Source: Pseudomonas saudiphocaensis (lineage in GTDB: Bacteria > Pseudomonadota > Gammaproteobacteria > Pseudomonadales > Pseudomonadaceae). Taken from it: a DNA stretch of 64,000 nucleotides. The position numbers and the translations under genes are program-made. The notes under the pieces are model-generated. The model was not told where the DNA came from. It saw only the letters and a list, made by a program, of their open reading frames with translations, and did no database searches. Location of the stretch: NCBI RefSeq assembly GCF_000756775.1, contig NZ_CCSF01000001.1:2232001-2296000 (forward strand), written 5' to 3'. Below, one piece after another: positions 9,459-17,451 of the stretch. Each line of letters starts with the position of its first letter. Position 1 is the first letter of the stretch.

Positions 9459-9529
9459 CGTAGGGTGGATGTCGCTTTTTACATCCACCGTTGCCAGTGG
9501 TGGATGGGTAAAGGGTCATCCACCCTACG
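9459..9529. repeat. GTAGGGTGGAT palindromic repeat, copy 1
   Basis: Twelve-base perfect inverted repeat CGTAGGGTGGAT (9459-9470) / ATCCACCCTACG (9518-9529), with internal GTGGATGT and ACATCCAC. The 71-base element fills the gap between the DUF2868 and DUF3482 genes, and its right edge abuts the GGAGG ribosome binding site of the latter. Same family as the element at 11203-11343. Such palindromes are widespread in pseudomonads; no transposase is present, so it behaves like a non-autonomous mobile palindrome (inference). Confidence 0.8.
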
Positions 9530-9541
9530 GAGGTCTGCACC

Positions 9542-10915
9542 ATGAGCGCGCCGCTGAAACTCGCCCTGGTCGGCCACACCAACGTCGGCAAAACCTCGCT
9601 GCTGCGCACCCTGACTCGCGACATCGGCTTCGGCGAAGTCTCCCATCGCCCAAGCACCACTCGCCACGTCGAAGGCGCGCGGTTGTCGGTGGACGGCAAG
9701 CCGCTGCTGGAGCTTTACGACACGCCCGGTCTGGAAGATGCTATCGCCCTCCTCGACCACCTGGAGCGTATCGAACAGCCCGGCGAACGACTGGACGGCC
9801 CGGCCCGCACGGCGCGCTTTCTCGCAGGCATCGAGGCGCGCCAGCGCTTCGAGCAGGAAGCCAAGGTGCTGCGCCAGCTGCTGACCAGCGACGCCGGGCT
9901 CTATGTGATCGACGCCCGCGAACCGGTGCTGGCCAAGTACAAGGACGAACTGGCGGTGCTCGCCGGCTGCGGCAAACCGCTGCTGCCGGTGCTCAACTTC
10001 GTCGCCCAGCCAGGCCATCGCGAATCCGAATGGCGTGAAGCCCTGGCGCGACTGGGCCTGCATGCCCTGGTGCGTTTCGACAGCGTGGCGCCGCCCATCG
10101 ATGGCGAACGGCGGCTGTACGAAAGCCTGGCGCTGCTACTGGAATCATCCAGGCCACAGCTGCAGCGCCTGATCGAGGATCACGAAGCCCAGGCCGCGGC
10201 ACGCCTGGCCGCCGGCCAGCGGCTGATCGCCGAGCTGCTGCTGGACGTCGCCGCCTGCCGACGCAACGTCGCCGCACAACCGGAACTGGAGCGCGGTGCC
10301 ATCCGCGAGCTGCACGATGCAGTACGCGCCCGCGAACAGGCCTGTGTCGAGGCGCTGCTGCGGCTGTATGCCTTCCGCAAGGAAGACGCCACCGCTGCCG
10401 ACCTGCCGCTGCTCGACGGTCGCTGGGGCGATGATCTGTTCAATCCGGAAACGCTGAAGCAGCTGGGGATAAAAGTTGGTGGCGGCATGGCCGCCGGTGC
10501 GGCTGCCGGTGCGGGAGTCGATCTGATGGTGGGCGGCATCACCCTCGGCGCTGCCGCGCTGCTTGGCGCCATTGCCGGCGGCGGTGCGCAAACGGCACGG
10601 CATTACGGCAATCGGCTGCTGGGCAAACTCAAAGGCCAGCGTGAACTGACCGTGGATGATGCCGTGTTGCGCCTACTTGCGCTGCGTCAGCGCCAATTGC
10701 TCGCCACCCTTGCCGCCCGGGGCCATGCCGCGATGGACGCCGTGCGCCTGGAGACACCTGACGACAAGGCCTGGCGCGAGGGCAAACTACCGGAATCCCT
10801 ACAACGCTGCAGGGCGCATCCCGAGTGGTCGTCGTTGAGCCCCGCCGCCCGCCTGCAGGATGGCGAGCGCCAGGCCGCGCTCGAGGCGCTGCAAGCCGAG
10901 CTGCGCTCGACGTAG
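9542..10915 (+). CDS. DUF3482-domain GTPase (Era-like P-loop), unknown role
   Basis: 457 residues. An N-terminal Era/TrmE-type G domain has Walker A GHTNVGKTS (residues 11-19), a switch region with STTRHVEG and G3 DTPG (60-63). The usual G4 NKxD is not found: the corresponding strand reads LPVLNFVAQPGHRESEW, so guanine specificity may be relaxed or differently achieved. A helical middle part is followed by a glycine/alanine-rich hydrophobic hairpin (about 311-347), typical of DUF3482 proteins and able to insert in membrane, then a basic tail. GGAGG sits 8 bases before the ATG. Paired with the upstream DUF2868 membrane protein. Function unknown. Confidence 0.8.
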   Translation: MSAPLKLALVGHTNVGKTSLLRTLTRDIGFGEVSHRPSTTRHVEGARLSVDGKPLLELYDTPGLEDAIALLDHLERIEQPGERLDGPARTARFLAGIEARQRFEQEAKVLRQLLTSDAGLYVIDAREPVLAKYKDELAVLAGCGKPLLPVLNFVAQPGHRESEWREALARLGLHALVRFDSVAPPIDGERRLYESLALLLESSRPQLQRLIEDHEAQAAARLAAGQRLIAELLLDVAACRRNVAAQPELERGAIRELHDAVRAREQACVEALLRLYAFRKEDATAADLPLLDGRWGDDLFNPETLKQLGIKVGGGMAAGAAAGAGVDLMVGGITLGAAALLGAIAGGGAQTARHYGNRLLGKLKGQRELTVDDAVLRLLALRQRQLLATLAARGHAAMDAVRLETPDDKAWREGKLPESLQRCRAHPEWSSLSPAARLQDGERQAALEALQAELRST

Positions 10916-11042
10916 GGGGTAACAGCGCAGTCTCGACCAGCAAAAGCACTATCAAGCCTGCCCGACATGCCGATATTGCCTCCGCCAGTGGCGGCGCTCC
11001 ACAGCACCTTCCCGACGCAACACGTGCGTCTGCACCGCTCCG

Positions 11043-11164
11043 GTAGGAGCGAGCTTGCTCGCGAACCGGCCGACTCGGTTTATCAGAACACTACCGCAGG
11101 GGCATATAGCACAACCGCAAGCTCGTGAAGTGCCTAAGAGCTTCGCCAGCAAGCTGGCTCCTAC
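11043..11164. repeat. Inverted pair of REP elements (BIME-like)
   Basis: GTAGGAGCGAGCTTGCTCGC (from 11043) and its inverted, slightly different partner ending GCAAGCTGGCTCCTAC (11164) face each other across about 75 bases. Each is itself a small palindrome. This is the classical Pseudomonas REP family arranged as a pair. It sits in the 457-base gene-free gap 10916-11372, which otherwise holds only the next repeat and unassigned sequence. Confidence 0.85.
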
Positions 11165-11202
11165 GGGTCAGGTGCTGCGCCAAACACCGTGCCCAACCTA
11201 AT

Positions 11203-11343
11203 GTAGGGTGGATATCGCCTTTTATATCCACCGCTCTGCCGCTCAATGGAGCACGCGATGGGTCGTTGCTTGGTGGTCCGTCAACCGGTGGTCCGCCCGG
11301 TGGATCGCCACCCGGTGGATCGGTGAAGCGTGATCCACCCTAC
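11203..11343. repeat. GTAGGGTGGAT palindromic repeat, copy 2, with internal expansion
   Basis: Perfect 11-base ends GTAGGGTGGAT (11203-11213) and ATCCACCCTAC (11333-11343). The 141-base element is twice the length of copy 1. Its middle contains short tandem units: GGTGGTCCG twice and CCGGTGGATCG twice (about 11271-11322). It lies just downstream of phoU (minus strand), so its stem could also help end the pst-phoU transcript. Confidence 0.8.
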
Positions 11344-11372
11344 GTTAGCTCTGCACTGCAGAACGAGCGGCG

Positions 11373-12101
11373 TCAGGCTGAGCTGTCCTTGGCGCGCTCG
11401 ACCTTTTCCGCCATGCGCTTGAGGCCGATATGGCGGACGTCGGTGCCGTGTACCAGGTAGATCACCAGCTCGGCGATGTTGCGGGCGTGGTCGCCGATGC
11501 GTTCCAGCGAGCGCAGCGCCCAGATCACGTTGAGTACGCGGGAAATCGAGCGAGGGTCTTCCATCATAAAGGTGACCAGCTCGCGCAGGGCGGTCTTGTA
11601 TTCGCGGTCGACGGTCTTGTCGTACTGCGCCACCGACAGCGCCAGATCGGCATCGAAGCGGGCGAAGGCGTCCAGCGCCTCACGGACCATCTTGCGCACC
11701 TGGTCGCCGATATGACGCACTTCTACGTAACCGCGCGGCGACTCGCCTTCCTCGCACAACTGGATGGCACGGCGGGCGATCTTGGTGGCTTCGTCGCCGA
11801 TACGCTCGAGGTCGATCACCGACTTGGAGATGCTGATGATCAGCCGCAGGTCGGAAGCCGCCGGCTGACGACGGGCGAGGATGCGCACGCATTCCTCGTC
11901 GATATTGCGCTCCATCTGGTTGATCTGGTCATCGACCTCGCGCACCTGCTGCGCCAGCCCCGAATCGGCCTCGATCAGCGCGGTGACCGCATCGTTGACC
12001 TGCTTCTCCACCAGCCCGCCCATGGCCAGCAGATGACTGCGAATCTCTTCCAGCTCGGTATTGAACTGCTGGGAGATGTGTTGGGTGTGATTGTCTTTCA
12101 T
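11373..12101 (-). CDS. phoU: Phosphate-signalling regulator PhoU
   Basis: 242-residue cytoplasmic protein of two PhoU three-helix repeats. It links the Pst transporter to the PhoR/PhoB two-component system and keeps the Pho response off when phosphate is plentiful. The metal-site motifs E-x3-D are visible in ERIGDEATKIARR (near 100) and in the second repeat SLERIGDHARNIAELV (near 203). Length is typical (about 240). It is the last gene of the pstC-pstA-pstB-phoU unit. The 104-base space after pstB holds a strong RNA stem. Confidence 0.96.
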   Translation of the reverse strand: MKDNHTQHISQQFNTELEEIRSHLLAMGGLVEKQVNDAVTALIEADSGLAQQVREVDDQINQMERNIDEECVRILARRQPAASDLRLIISISKSVIDLERIGDEATKIARRAIQLCEEGESPRGYVEVRHIGDQVRKMVREALDAFARFDADLALSVAQYDKTVDREYKTALRELVTFMMEDPRSISRVLNVIWALRSLERIGDHARNIAELVIYLVHGTDVRHIGLKRMAEKVERAKDSSA

Positions 12102-12120
12102 GTCAAAGCTCCGAAAAGCC

Positions 12121-12182
12121 GCTGAAGGCTGAAGGCTGAAAGCTGGACGGGGAAGCCTTTCGTTCAGCCTCCAGCCTCCAGC
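12121..12182 (-). repeat. Tandem/inverted GCTGAAGG repeat forming an 18-bp stem between pstB and phoU
   Basis: On the plus strand GCTGAAGG is repeated (12121-12146) and faces CAGCCTCCAGCCTCCAGC (12165-12182). The arms are complementary except at two positions. On the minus strand, which is the pst mRNA, both mismatches become G-U pairs, so the transcript can form an 18-bp stem. That strand bias suggests an RNA role (processing, stability or partial termination before phoU), which is inference. Confidence 0.55.
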
Positions 12183-12205
12183 GCTCTTCTCGTCTGTTTA
12201 CTTGG

Positions 12206-13033
12206 TTAGCCGTATCGCCCGGTGATGTAGTCTTCCGTCTGCTTCTTGGCCGGGTTGGTGAACAGCGTGTCCGTGTCGCCGTATTCGATCAGTTTGCCCA
12301 TATACATGAACGCCGTGTAGTCGGAGACGCGCGCGGCCTGCTGCATGTTGTGGGTGACGATGACGATGGTGTACTTGGACTTGAGCTCGTAGATCAGCTC
12401 CTCGACCTTGAGCGAGGAGATCGGGTCCAGTGCCGAGCTGGGTTCGTCCAGCAGCAGCACTTCGGGCTGCACGGCGATGGTGCGCGCGATTACCAGACGC
12501 TGCTGCTGACCACCGGAGAGGCCCAGAGCCGACTCGTGCAGGCGGTCCTTCACTTCGTCCCACAGCGCCGCGCCCTTGAGCGCCCACTCGACGGTCTCGT
12601 CGAGCACGCGCTTCTGCTTGATGCCCTGAATGCGCAGGCCGTAGACCACGTTCTCGTAGATGCTCTTGGGGAAGGGATTGGGCTTCTGGAACACCATGCC
12701 GACACGGCGACGCAGGTCGGCAACGTCTTCGCCCTTGCGGTAGATGTTATGGCCATCGAGGTTGATCTCGCCTTCGATACGGCAGCCGTCCACCAGGTCG
12801 TTCATGCGGTTGAAGCAGCGCAACAGCGTGGACTTGCCACAGCCGGACGGGCCGATGAAGGCGGTCACGCGCTGCTTGGGGATGTTCATGCTGACGTTGA
12901 ACAACGCCTGTTTCTGGCCGTAGTAGAGGCTCAGGTCCGGCACTTCGATGGCTACCGGCTCTTCTGCCAGGTTAAGGCCACGCTTGTCGCGGCCAAGAGC
13001 GGAGATATCGATGGAATGGGTGTTCGATTGCAT
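12206..13033 (-). CDS. pstB: Phosphate ABC transporter ATP-binding protein
   Basis: 275-residue ABC ATPase powering high-affinity phosphate import through PstA/PstC. Walker [10 protein letters not shown], signature LSGGQQQRL, Walker [14 protein letters not shown] and the switch histidine (VTHNMQQA) are all intact. The reading frame is open further upstream, but the ATG at 13033 ([10 protein letters not shown]) is chosen because GGAG stands 8 bases before it and homologues begin there. Third gene of the pstC-pstA-pstB-phoU unit. An inverted repeat occupies the 64-base gap to pstA. Confidence 0.96.
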   Translation of the reverse strand: MQSNTHSIDISALGRDKRGLNLAEEPVAIEVPDLSLYYGQKQALFNVSMNIPKQRVTAFIGPSGCGKSTLLRCFNRMNDLVDGCRIEGEINLDGHNIYRKGEDVADLRRRVGMVFQKPNPFPKSIYENVVYGLRIQGIKQKRVLDETVEWALKGAALWDEVKDRLHESALGLSGGQQQRLVIARTIAVQPEVLLLDEPSSALDPISSLKVEELIYELKSKYTIVIVTHNMQQAARVSDYTAFMYMGKLIEYGDTDTLFTNPAKKQTEDYITGRYG

Positions 13034-13056
13034 GTGCTCACTCCGGGTAGAGCTGA

Positions 13057-13092
13057 AGCTGGAAGCTGCAACATCGCTGGCGGCTTCCAGCT
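13057..13092 (-). repeat. Inverted repeat between pstA and pstB
   Basis: Perfect 10-bp arms AGCTGGAAGC (13057-13066) and GCTTCCAGCT (13083-13092), just upstream of the pstB ribosome binding site. The word family (GCTGGAAGCT) resembles the repeat between pstB and phoU. No T-tract, so RNA stabilisation or processing is more likely than termination. Confidence 0.5.
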
Positions 13093-13097
13093 GACGA

Positions 13098-14768
13098 TTA
13101 GTGGTCAAGTGCCTTGTACTTTTCACGCAGGTGGTTGCGGATAAGGACCGCACTGAGGTTGAGTGTGGCGATCACCAGCACCAGCAGAAACGCGGTGGCA
13201 TAGACCAGCGGCCGCGCGGCCTCGACGTTGGGGCTCTGGAAGCCGACATCATAGATGTGGAAGCCCAGGTGCATGATCTTCTGGTCCAGGTGCAGGTAAG
13301 GGTAATTGCCATTGAGCGGCAGGGTCGGGGCCAGCTTGACCACGCCCACCAGCATCAGCGGCGCCACTTCACCGGCGGCACGGGCCACGGCGAGAATCAG
13401 GCCGGTCATCATCGCCGGGCTGGCCATGGGCAGTACCACCTTCCACAGCGTTTCGGACTTGGTCGCGCCAAGGGCCAGCGAGCCTTCGCGGATCATCCGC
13501 GGAATGCGTGCCAGGCCTTCCTCGGTGGCGACGATCACCACCGGCAGGGTGAGAATCGCCAGGGTCAGCGACGCCCACATCAGGCCCGGCGTACCAAATA
13601 CCGGCGCCGGCGCGGCTTCTGGGTAGAAGATTCGGTCCAGCGAGCCGCCCAGCACATAGACGAAGAAGCCCAGGCCGAACACGCCGTAAACAATGGAAGG
13701 TACACCGGCGAGGTTGTTCACCGCGATGCGGATGATGCGCGTCAGAGTGCCCTGCTTGGCGTATTCGCGCAGGTAAACCGCCGCGATCACGCCGAACGGG
13801 GTAACGATCACCGCCATGATGATGGTCATCAGCACGGTGCCGAAGATGGCCGGGAAGATGCCGCCCTCGGTGTTGGCCTCGCGCGGCTCGTCGCTGACGA
13901 ATTCCCAGACCTTGGCACCATAGAAGCCGAGCTTCTGCGGCACCGACATGGCATTCGGCTGGTAGGCGCGCACCACTTTGCCGAGACTGATTTCCAGCTC
14001 GCGGCCATCGATGGTGCGCACACCGATGCTGTCGCGGTTGAAGGCCTGATGCAGCTCCATCAGCCGGCCTTCCAGCTCCTTGTATTGGGCATTCCACTCG
14101 GCGCGCTCGGCGTCCAGCTCGGCCTGGGCGGCAGCATCCAGTCTGTCTTCCAGCTCCAGCTTGCGCGTCTTCAGGCGCAGCCGTTCCAGGCCGTGGTTGA
14201 TGCGCCCGATATCACCCTTTTCCAGCTGGCTGATCTGCCCGTGCAACTGGTCGATACGCTGAATTCGGCGCTGCAGCTCGGGCCAGGCGGCCTCGCCTTC
14301 GGCGACCAGACTGCCGCTCTCCTTGACGTTGAGCAGCTGCCCGTAGAAGTTGCCCCATTCGCGGCGCTCCAGCACGATCAGGTCCGCGGGCGTGCGCTCA
14401 TTGCTCAGCCACTCGCCCACCACCCAGGTGAAGTCCGCGCCATAAACCTCACGGTTGCCCACCTTGAACAACTCGCGGGTCATGAACTCGCCGCCCTCGG
14501 CGGCAACCGGCAGGCCGCTGGCCGCAAGGCGCGCACGGGGCACTTCCTCGGCCTGCACACGCTCGCCGGCCAGCAGGCGGAACTCGCCGCCCGGCACCTG
14601 ATAGTCGGCAACGACGACATCGGCCGGCCAGAAGTGCGCCATGCCGCGAATCGCGATTACTGCCAGCAGACCCAGGGTCATGATCACGGCGATGGCCACC
14701 GCGCCGGCGTTCATCCAGATCCAGGGAGTGCCGCTCTTGATCCAGTTTGTCAGGGAATCCTTTTTCAC
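13098..14768 (-). CDS. pstA: Phosphate ABC transporter permease PstA, long form
   Basis: 556-residue inner-membrane permease, nearly twice E. coli PstA (296). An N-terminal membrane helix (about 18-42) is followed by some 250 periplasmic residues with a probable coiled coil (about 165-250, [29 protein letters not shown]...). The normal six-helix permease core (about 305-550) has the coupling loop [20 protein letters not shown]. The gene starts with GTG, with AAAGG upstream. Pseudomonads commonly carry this long form. It pairs with the equally enlarged PstC just upstream. Confidence 0.94.
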   Translation of the reverse strand: MKKDSLTNWIKSGTPWIWMNAGAVAIAVIMTLGLLAVIAIRGMAHFWPADVVVADYQVPGGEFRLLAGERVQAEEVPRARLAASGLPVAAEGGEFMTRELFKVGNREVYGADFTWVVGEWLSNERTPADLIVLERREWGNFYGQLLNVKESGSLVAEGEAAWPELQRRIQRIDQLHGQISQLEKGDIGRINHGLERLRLKTRKLELEDRLDAAAQAELDAERAEWNAQYKELEGRLMELHQAFNRDSIGVRTIDGRELEISLGKVVRAYQPNAMSVPQKLGFYGAKVWEFVSDEPREANTEGGIFPAIFGTVLMTIIMAVIVTPFGVIAAVYLREYAKQGTLTRIIRIAVNNLAGVPSIVYGVFGLGFFVYVLGGSLDRIFYPEAAPAPVFGTPGLMWASLTLAILTLPVVIVATEEGLARIPRMIREGSLALGATKSETLWKVVLPMASPAMMTGLILAVARAAGEVAPLMLVGVVKLAPTLPLNGNYPYLHLDQKIMHLGFHIYDVGFQSPNVEAARPLVYATAFLLVLVIATLNLSAVLIRNHLREKYKALDH

Positions 14769-14830
14769 GGATCGATACCTTTAACGAAAACTTGTCGCAG
14801 CCGTTGGGCTGCATTCTTGCCGGTGCCCGC

Positions 14831-17107
14831 TTAGAGGCTGGCGTACTTGCGGCGCAGCCGCTGGCGAATCAGCTCAGCCAGGGTGTTCATCACGAAGGTG
14901 AAGATCAGCAGCACCATCGCGGCGAGGAACAGCACGCGGTAGTGAGTACTGCCCACTTCCGATTCGGGCATTTCCACCGCGACGTTGGCCGCCAGGGTGC
15001 GCATGCCCTCGAAGATGTTGGCTTCCATGATCGGCGTGTTGCCGGTGGCCATCAGCACGATCATGGTTTCACCCACGGCGCGGCCCATGCCGATCATCAG
15101 CGCCGAGAAGATGCCCGGGCTGGCGGTCAGCAGCACCACGCGGATCAGCGTCTGCCAGGGTGTGGCACCGAGGGCCAGGGAGCCCAGGGTCAGGCTCTTG
15201 GGCACGCTGAACACGGCATCTTCGGCAATCGAGTAGATGGTCGGGATGACCGCAAAACCCATCGCCAGGCCAATCACCAGGGCGTTGCGCTGGTCGAAGG
15301 GAATGCCCATCTCGTTGGACAGCCACAGGCGCATGTCGCCGCCGAACCACCAGTTCTCCATATGCCCGCTGACTCCCAGCGAACCGAAGCCCACCAGCAG
15401 GATCACCGGAATCAGCAGCAGCGCTTCCCAGCCATCCGGCACCAGCAGGCGGATGCGCTCCGGCAGGCGGCTCCACAGATAGGCGGCCAGCAGGATGCCA
15501 ACCGGCATCAGCAGCAACAGGGCGAAGATGCCGGGCAGATGGTTTTCCAGATAGGGCGCCAGGAACAGGCCGGCAAAGAAACCGAGGATGACCGTCGGCA
15601 GTGCTTCCATCAGCTCGATCACCGGCTTGACCTTGCGGCGCAGGGCCGGGGCCATGAAGTAGGCGGTGTAGAAGGCTGCGCAGATGGCCAGCGGTGCGGC
15701 CAGCAACATCGCGTAGAAGGCTGCCTTGAGCGTACCGAACGCCAGCGGCGCGAGGCTCAGCTTGGGTTCGAAGTCATTGTTGGCAGAGGTGGACTGCCAG
15801 ACATAATCGGCCTCTGGATAGCTCTCGTACCAGACCTTGCTCCACAACGCGCTCCAGGAAATCTCCGGGTGCGGGTTGTCGATGACGAAGCGCTGCAGCT
15901 GACCGTCGGATTCGACCAGCAGGCGGGTTGCTCGCGGCGACAGGCTGGCAAGGGCACTGCCTTCGGCCACCGACTGCTTGAGCAGGGTGCGGTGCGCGGT
16001 GCTATGGAAAATGCCCAGGCTGCCGCTGTCATCCAGCGCCAGAAAGCCCTTGCGCCGTTCTTCCGGGAGGATCTGGGTGATGGCGCTATCGCCCAGCTTG
16101 AAACTGCGCACGTTTTTCAGCTCGGCCTGGCCGTCATCGCCACGCACCATGAACCACTGGCCAATGCCGCCCTTGGAATCGCCAACCAGCAACGAAATGC
16201 CACCCAGCAGCGCGGTGACGTTGGTGACTTGGCCGTCGCCACCGAGCAGCTTGTAGCGGCCGTTGAGCTGCTTGCGACGCAGGTCGAAGACATCTGCGTT
16301 GGCCTTGCCACTGAAGGCGTAGAGCCATTGGTGGCGAGGATCGATCAGCAGCTTGCGAATCGGCTCGTGCACCTGGGGCAGGTTCAGGCGCGCCTGCTCG
16401 ACGCTGGTTTCGCCGGTCAGCAGGTTTTCCGTGGTGCTGATGCGCAGCGCATGCAGCATGCTCTCGGTGGCGCCTGAAACCAGCAGGGTCTTGCCATTGC
16501 GGCTGACGGCAACGTGCTCGACGGCATTGCCGTCTGCGTCCAGCTCGATAGGTGTCTCGCCAAAGGGGTAGTCGATCTGCGGCGAGATGGTCCGGCGGTT
16601 GTCCGGGTAGCTGACCTTGTAGTTGTGCTCCAGAACCAGCACCTGCCCATTGTCCAGGCCCAGCGCCAACAGACGGCTGCCGGGTGTGTCCTGACCGATG
16701 CTGGTGATACGGGTGTCGGCCGGCAGCGCCAGGCTCACGCTGGACAGCTCGTCACCAGTCTTGAGCGCGAAGAAGCGCACCTGGCCATCGGCGCCCAGGC
16801 GCATCGCCACCTCGTTCTGCTCCTCGATGGCAAGCAGCAGCGGCTCACCCGCCTCGGCCAGCCAGGCCGGCTGCTGGACCTCCCTGGATTCAAGGGCGGC
16901 GCCCTGAAACATCGGCAGAACGACCTGGGCGAGGTAGAAGAAAATCAGGCAGATGGCGCCAAGCACCGCCAGGCCGCCAATGGATACATACCAGCGTGCC
17001 AGGTGGTCCTTGAGCGCACGCATGCGCCGCTTGCGCTGCAACGCGGGCGTATTGAAGTCCAGCCGTTGCGCATCGGTATTCGCAGTCATGGGCTCTATTT
17101 CGTTCAT
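14831..17107 (-). CDS. pstC: Phosphate ABC transporter permease PstC, long form
   Basis: 758 residues against 319 in E. coli. A membrane helix near 40-62 is followed by roughly 390 periplasmic residues with repeated beta-type stretches (NGQVLVLEHN, GKTLLVSGATES, RHQWLYAFSGK), consistent with a beta-propeller-like insert (inference). The permease core occupies about 450-750, with coupling loop [20 protein letters not shown]. It forms the phosphate channel with PstA. AGGA precedes the ATG. A PhoB box lies about 120 bases upstream, so the pstC-A-B-phoU unit has its own Pho promoter besides pstS. Confidence 0.94.
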   Translation of the reverse strand: MNEIEPMTANTDAQRLDFNTPALQRKRRMRALKDHLARWYVSIGGLAVLGAICLIFFYLAQVVLPMFQGAALESREVQQPAWLAEAGEPLLLAIEEQNEVAMRLGADGQVRFFALKTGDELSSVSLALPADTRITSIGQDTPGSRLLALGLDNGQVLVLEHNYKVSYPDNRRTISPQIDYPFGETPIELDADGNAVEHVAVSRNGKTLLVSGATESMLHALRISTTENLLTGETSVEQARLNLPQVHEPIRKLLIDPRHQWLYAFSGKANADVFDLRRKQLNGRYKLLGGDGQVTNVTALLGGISLLVGDSKGGIGQWFMVRGDDGQAELKNVRSFKLGDSAITQILPEERRKGFLALDDSGSLGIFHSTAHRTLLKQSVAEGSALASLSPRATRLLVESDGQLQRFVIDNPHPEISWSALWSKVWYESYPEADYVWQSTSANNDFEPKLSLAPLAFGTLKAAFYAMLLAAPLAICAAFYTAYFMAPALRRKVKPVIELMEALPTVILGFFAGLFLAPYLENHLPGIFALLLLMPVGILLAAYLWSRLPERIRLLVPDGWEALLLIPVILLVGFGSLGVSGHMENWWFGGDMRLWLSNEMGIPFDQRNALVIGLAMGFAVIPTIYSIAEDAVFSVPKSLTLGSLALGATPWQTLIRVVLLTASPGIFSALMIGMGRAVGETMIVLMATGNTPIMEANIFEGMRTLAANVAVEMPESEVGSTHYRVLFLAAMVLLIFTFVMNTLAELIRQRLRRKYASL

Positions 17108-17220
17108 TGAGGGTTCCTGAGCCGCCGGGCTCTGACAGGCTGTTGGGACTGCCTGCGTGCCATCACTTCGTTAAAACAGGCTCGGCTACTTTCCAACGGC
17201 CCTGTGAGGGCGCCTAATCT

Positions 17221-17249
17221 AATGAAGCGATATGACAGAAAAGTTACAG
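17221..17249 (-). promoter_or_regulatory. PhoB box upstream of pstC (three 11-base repeats)
   Basis: Read on the minus strand: CTGTAAC-TTTT-CTGTCAT-ATCG-CTTCATT. The middle 7-mer is a perfect CTGTCAT half-site and the flanking ones match in 4-5 positions at exact 11-base periodicity. It lies 114-142 bases before the pstC start. Confidence 0.72.
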
Positions 17250-17372
17250 CACCAGTCGGAGCGTAATAATTCACAAGCTCTTTAGGAGCTCCCAAGAGCT
17301 CGCGCTCCTTCCACCCGACCGCAGCCTGGATTGACCAAAGGCGTTATCCGTGACGCCGCCCGCTTAAACGAC

Positions 17373-17438
17373 GATGCCCGCGACGCATAAAGCGTAGCGG
17401 GCATCGGTGCTGCAAGTCTGACGGCCATTGGCCGTCAG
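17373..17438 (-). terminator. Two stable hairpins after pstS
   Basis: First after the pstS stop: CTGACGGCC-ATT-GGCCGTCAG (17418-17438), a perfect 9-bp stem 13 bases beyond the stop. Second: GATGCCCGC (17373-17381) / GCGGGCATC (17397-17405), with inner GACGC/GCGT pairing. Neither has a long T-run, so they may partly terminate or protect the pstS 3' end. The remainder of the 344-base gap 17108-17451 holds the pstC PhoB box and leader. Confidence 0.65.
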
Positions 17439-17451
17439 GTGCTGGCGGGGC

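Noticed and set aside
13101-14834. 577-codon open frame on the strand opposite pstA
   Set aside because: Exact antisense of pstA; composition is His/Gln/Arg-rich, as expected for a GC-rich shadow frame, with no domain pattern.
14747-16477. 576-codon open frame opposite pstC
   Set aside because: Shadow of pstC with the same low-complexity His/Gln/Arg bias and no start signal.
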